Assembly: GCF_024206475.1 (NCBI RefSeq)
Contig: NZ_JAMBPR010000008.1
Span: 1-64,000 of the forward strand
Reading direction: 5' to 3'
DNA: 64,000 bases
Source of the DNA: Paraburkholderia sp. CNPSo 3274
Lineage (GTDB): Bacteria; Pseudomonadota; Gammaproteobacteria; Burkholderiales; Burkholderiaceae
Numbering within the stretch: position 1 is the first letter of the stretch; each line of letters opens with the position of its first letter. The notes under the pieces were generated by a model. That model had not been told where the DNA came from, made no database searches, and was given only the letters and a program-made list of their open reading frames with translations. A program made the position numbers and the translations under genes. This document shows positions 61,928 to 64,000 of this stretch, piece after piece.

Positions 61928-62893
61928 CTACACGACAAGCCGGAGCACTTCATCCCACGCGCGCTGTTTGAGGTTGGCGCCCGCGCCGAACCACGCGGCA
62001 TCGAGCCTGTGGTCGTCGCTGCGGGCGCGACGGTGGTGGTCCACGTACTCCGTTACCGCATTCAGCAATCCCCACGCAGTGCCAGAGGCGGACGCCAGAT
62101 CCGCGCCCTTGCCACGTCCCGCGTAAAGCTGGCCGACCGCCTTGATCGCGCGTTCGTTGACGGCAAGCGCCTCACGATCCGCGACGTTGGCCGTGGGATA
62201 GGTCAGCACGCGCCGCAGGAACGCTTCGGCCGCAGCGTCGGAGACCTTGCGCTCAGCGAGCGCCTTGGTGCGCGCCATAAACGCATCCCACGACGACACC
62301 GCAATCCCCAATTGCCGTTTTACCGCCTGCGCATCGAATTGGCTGCGGTGACTGATCTTCACGGCGCCAACGTTGTCGCCAAGCGCGATTTGCAGGGTGT
62401 TGTTGCAGACCACGCGTACGCTGCAGAACTGCGCCGTGGTGGCGAGCGTGCCGTCACACGCAGTGGCAAGCAGCAGATAGCCGCTAACCTCGTCGCGGCC
62501 TTTAAGCGTGGCGGACTGGCCAGTGCGCGCAAGTGCCCAGAGTTTGCGCCCCTCCTTCAGGACTCCTGCTGTTTCGAGCTCGAAGCCCGAGGACTCGGTG
62601 AGATCGCGATAGAAATCCAGCACCTCGCGCGGTTGAACCACCTGATAGCGAGCGGACACGACGGACAGGGGGGCTTTGGTGTCAGAGCGGTAGAGGACCT
62701 TCTGTTCGGGAAACGCGTGGATCGAGCCGAGGTTTTTGCTGCCGGCGACGAAGCGCACTTCGGCTTCCTCGATACTCCAGTCCATGCCGGCGGCTTTGGC
62801 CCACACTTCGAGTGGCTGCTTCGGGGCAAGCTTTTGGCCGAGGCCATGCCACGGTTGCTGGCCCGTGTAGGCCATGGTCTGAACGAGATGCAT
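61928..62893 (-). CDS. DUF932 domain protein
   Basis: A 321-aa protein of the DUF932 family (phage/plasmid-like protein TIGR03299 type). Marks: TGQQPWHGLGQKLAPKQPLE near 10, YQVVQPREVLDFYRDL near 83, KLWALARTGQSATLKGRDEV near 114 and RVVCNNTLQIALG near 158. Common in ICEs and plasmids, role unknown. AGGAG seven bases before the ATG fixes the start; a long upstream extension of the frame is rejected. Confidence 0.88.
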   Translation of the reverse strand: MHLVQTMAYTGQQPWHGLGQKLAPKQPLEVWAKAAGMDWSIEEAEVRFVAGSKNLGSIHAFPEQKVLYRSDTKAPLSVVSARYQVVQPREVLDFYRDLTESSGFELETAGVLKEGRKLWALARTGQSATLKGRDEVSGYLLLATACDGTLATTAQFCSVRVVCNNTLQIALGDNVGAVKISHRSQFDAQAVKRQLGIAVSSWDAFMARTKALAERKVSDAAAEAFLRRVLTYPTANVADREALAVNERAIKAVGQLYAGRGKGADLASASGTAWGLLNAVTEYVDHHRRARSDDHRLDAAWFGAGANLKQRAWDEVLRLVV

Positions 62894-62985
62894 GTTGACT
62901 CCTGGGTAGAAAACAAAGGCATAGAGCCCGGCACAGGGCCGGGCAGGAAGAGTGAAGATGATGGGTATGAAAGAGGCGGAACAGC

Positions 62986-63441
62986 TCAGTCGGAATGGAC
63001 GGTGAAAGTGCGTCCGCAGGCAAGACATCGCCAGTTGTCGAGGACCTTCTGGTCGAGGGCTTCGCCTAGAGCCGCGCCCGTAGCACAGCCCGCGGCTCCA
63101 GCGACGAGTCCGGCGAGGATGGCGCCTGCGATGCTGCCGCAGACTGCGCCGACGGGGCCACCGATCACACCAAAGACCGCGCCTGCCTCTGCGCCCGAGA
63201 GTGCAGCAGCGATCGTGCTGGTTGCGCCCGCCGCAGCACCGACGGCGCCGAAAATCCGTCTCGCGATGTGGCGTTGCACTGTCCGGGGCGACTCGCACTG
63301 CGGACAGGGAAAATCGCCATCGGCAGAGCTCGCGCGAAAGCGCGGCGGTTCGTTGGCATCCGACTGAGGTAGTCGCAGCGGACCGTACGGCCCCCCTTCC
63401 TCCTCGTCGTCGAACGGGATGAACGGGGGACGGTCATGCAT
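62986..63441 (-). CDS. Glycine-zipper protein with split zinc-ribbon cysteines
   Basis: A 151-aa protein. The N-terminal half has CPQC near 46, the middle is a glycine-zipper (about 65-125, alternating G/A such as GAVFGVIGGPVGAVCGSIAG) likely to insert in membranes, and the end has CLACGRTFTV. The two CxxC pairs could form one zinc site. AGGAGG precedes the ATG at 63441. It overlaps the small gene upstream by eight bases. Confidence 0.7.
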   Translation of the reverse strand: MHDRPPFIPFDDEEEGGPYGPLRLPQSDANEPPRFRASSADGDFPCPQCESPRTVQRHIARRIFGAVGAAAGATSTIAAALSGAEAGAVFGVIGGPVGAVCGSIAGAILAGLVAGAAGCATGAALGEALDQKVLDNWRCLACGRTFTVHSD

Positions 63442-63562
63442 GCGTACTCGCCTCCTTGCGAACCCTGTCGACGTACTTGTGGAAACAGGTCGAGCAGAGT
63501 GCTCCGCCTGCAAAGGCGAGCGCGAACGCGGTCAGGTAATCAAAGGGAGAGGGATACAGCAT
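63434..63562 (-). CDS. 42-aa small membrane protein
   Basis: A 42-aa frame with AGGAG seven bases before the ATG at 63562. The peptide starts MLYPSPFDYLTAFALAFAGG, a single hydrophobic stretch, then CSTC and a basic, polar end. The stop overlaps the start of the glycine-zipper gene (ATGCATGA), which indicates translational coupling. Too short for routine gene calls. Function unknown. Confidence 0.6.
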   Translation of the reverse strand: MLYPSPFDYLTAFALAFAGGALCSTCFHKYVDRVRKEASTHA

Positions 63563-63810
63563 CGCGAACTCCTGGAAGAGAACGCCGATGCAGGGCTGCA
63601 CCGGCGAGCCACCGTAATGGCCGGGCTCGCAGCGGTCATATATGGCTCAGATTCTTTTGAATCGTCGGAAGGGCTGGTGAGTGGGCGTCACGGACGCGCA
63701 GCGCGGGAGGCGTGAGAGCGCTGTCGCCATCTGACACGATCGGGATGCCCAGGCCTGCTCCTGACTGGTAGTATTCAGGCCGACAGCGCCCTCTCTCGGG
63801 TCAGGACCAT

Positions 63811-64000
63811 CATGGATTACCGCGTCAGCTACGAACACAGCCTCAAGGACAAACCTGATGAGTTCATCGTCCACGTTCCGTCACAGCTTGTGGAGGGAAT
63901 ACCAGCCAACCTGCCCCGCGCGCTCCTGCCGGAGTACATCACCGGCCTGATTCTGAAGCGCTCGCCGCAGATCGGGAAAATCCGGCATCTCCGGATTCTT
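63811..64000 (+). CDS. Hypothetical protein, 3' truncated by window end
   Basis: The first 63 codons of a plus-strand gene starting MDYRVSYEHSLKDKPDEFIV. No stop before the window ends. CAGGA precedes the ATG. The sequence is too short to assign; it opens the divergent side of the ICE block. Confidence 0.5.

Noticed and set aside
1-64000. CRISPR arrays and complete tRNA/rRNA genes
   Set aside because: No regularly spaced repeats were found, and no full cloverleaf was seen apart from the 3'-half remnant at 33186-33241.

Overview
The window is chromosomal DNA of a high-GC betaproteobacterium, most likely Burkholderiaceae (Paraburkholderia, Caballeronia or Burkholderia). The family mix points there: a KirBac-type potassium channel, DUF4148 and DUF3309 proteins, fused indolepyruvate ferredoxin oxidoreductase, a SymE toxin and a RutG-like NCS2 permease. 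No complete rRNA, tRNA or CRISPR array was seen.

Positions 1-29,050 look like ordinary chromosome. They carry three c-di-GMP genes (EAL-GGDEF, EAL-YkuI_C, and a membrane GGDEF protein), a LacI / AGE isomerase / PfkB kinase sugar cluster, KirBac, indolepyruvate oxidoreductase, CutC, a Na+/H+ antiporter and an NCS2 permease. A bufferin-type copper-peptide operon (bufA-bufB-bufC), DUF4148, and an operon of GntR regulator, polar amino-acid ABC transporter and gamma-glutamyltransferase follow. Two RNA-level signals stand out: a covarying hairpin placed just upstream of the Shine-Dalgarno of two unrelated genes (6451-6544, 8230-8270), and an orphan intrinsic terminator with stems before it that suggests a small RNA (17,765-17,905).

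Positions 29,250-33,000 are accessory: a SymE-like toxin with an XRE regulator, then a type VI secretion effector module read right to left. It consists of a double PAAR protein, a PAAR protein, a 28-aa PAAR-like peptide, a Tae4-type amidase, and two related three-helix membrane proteins that are the best immunity candidates.

From about 33,190 to beyond the window end lies an integrative island. A tRNA 3'-half remnant and a tyrosine recombinase open it; 19-bp T-arm repeats flank the recombinase. Then comes a complete six-gene type I BREX operon (brxA-brxB-brxC-pglX-pglZ-brxL, minus strand), a McrC without a convincing McrB, and a TPR/LA2681-like HEPN gene split by an IS66 element. That element has exact 8-bp target duplications, and its right inverted repeat supplies a new in-frame ATG. 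The remaining 8.5 kb (55,100-64,000) looks like ICE or plasmid backbone: membrane proteins, XRE regulator, degenerate C39-like protein, DUF4942, YqaJ nuclease, DUF932 and small proteins, nearly all on the minus strand with tight coupling.

The island is therefore a defence cargo block (BREX, McrC, HEPN) between a recombinase and a replication/recombination module, and parts of it are decaying.
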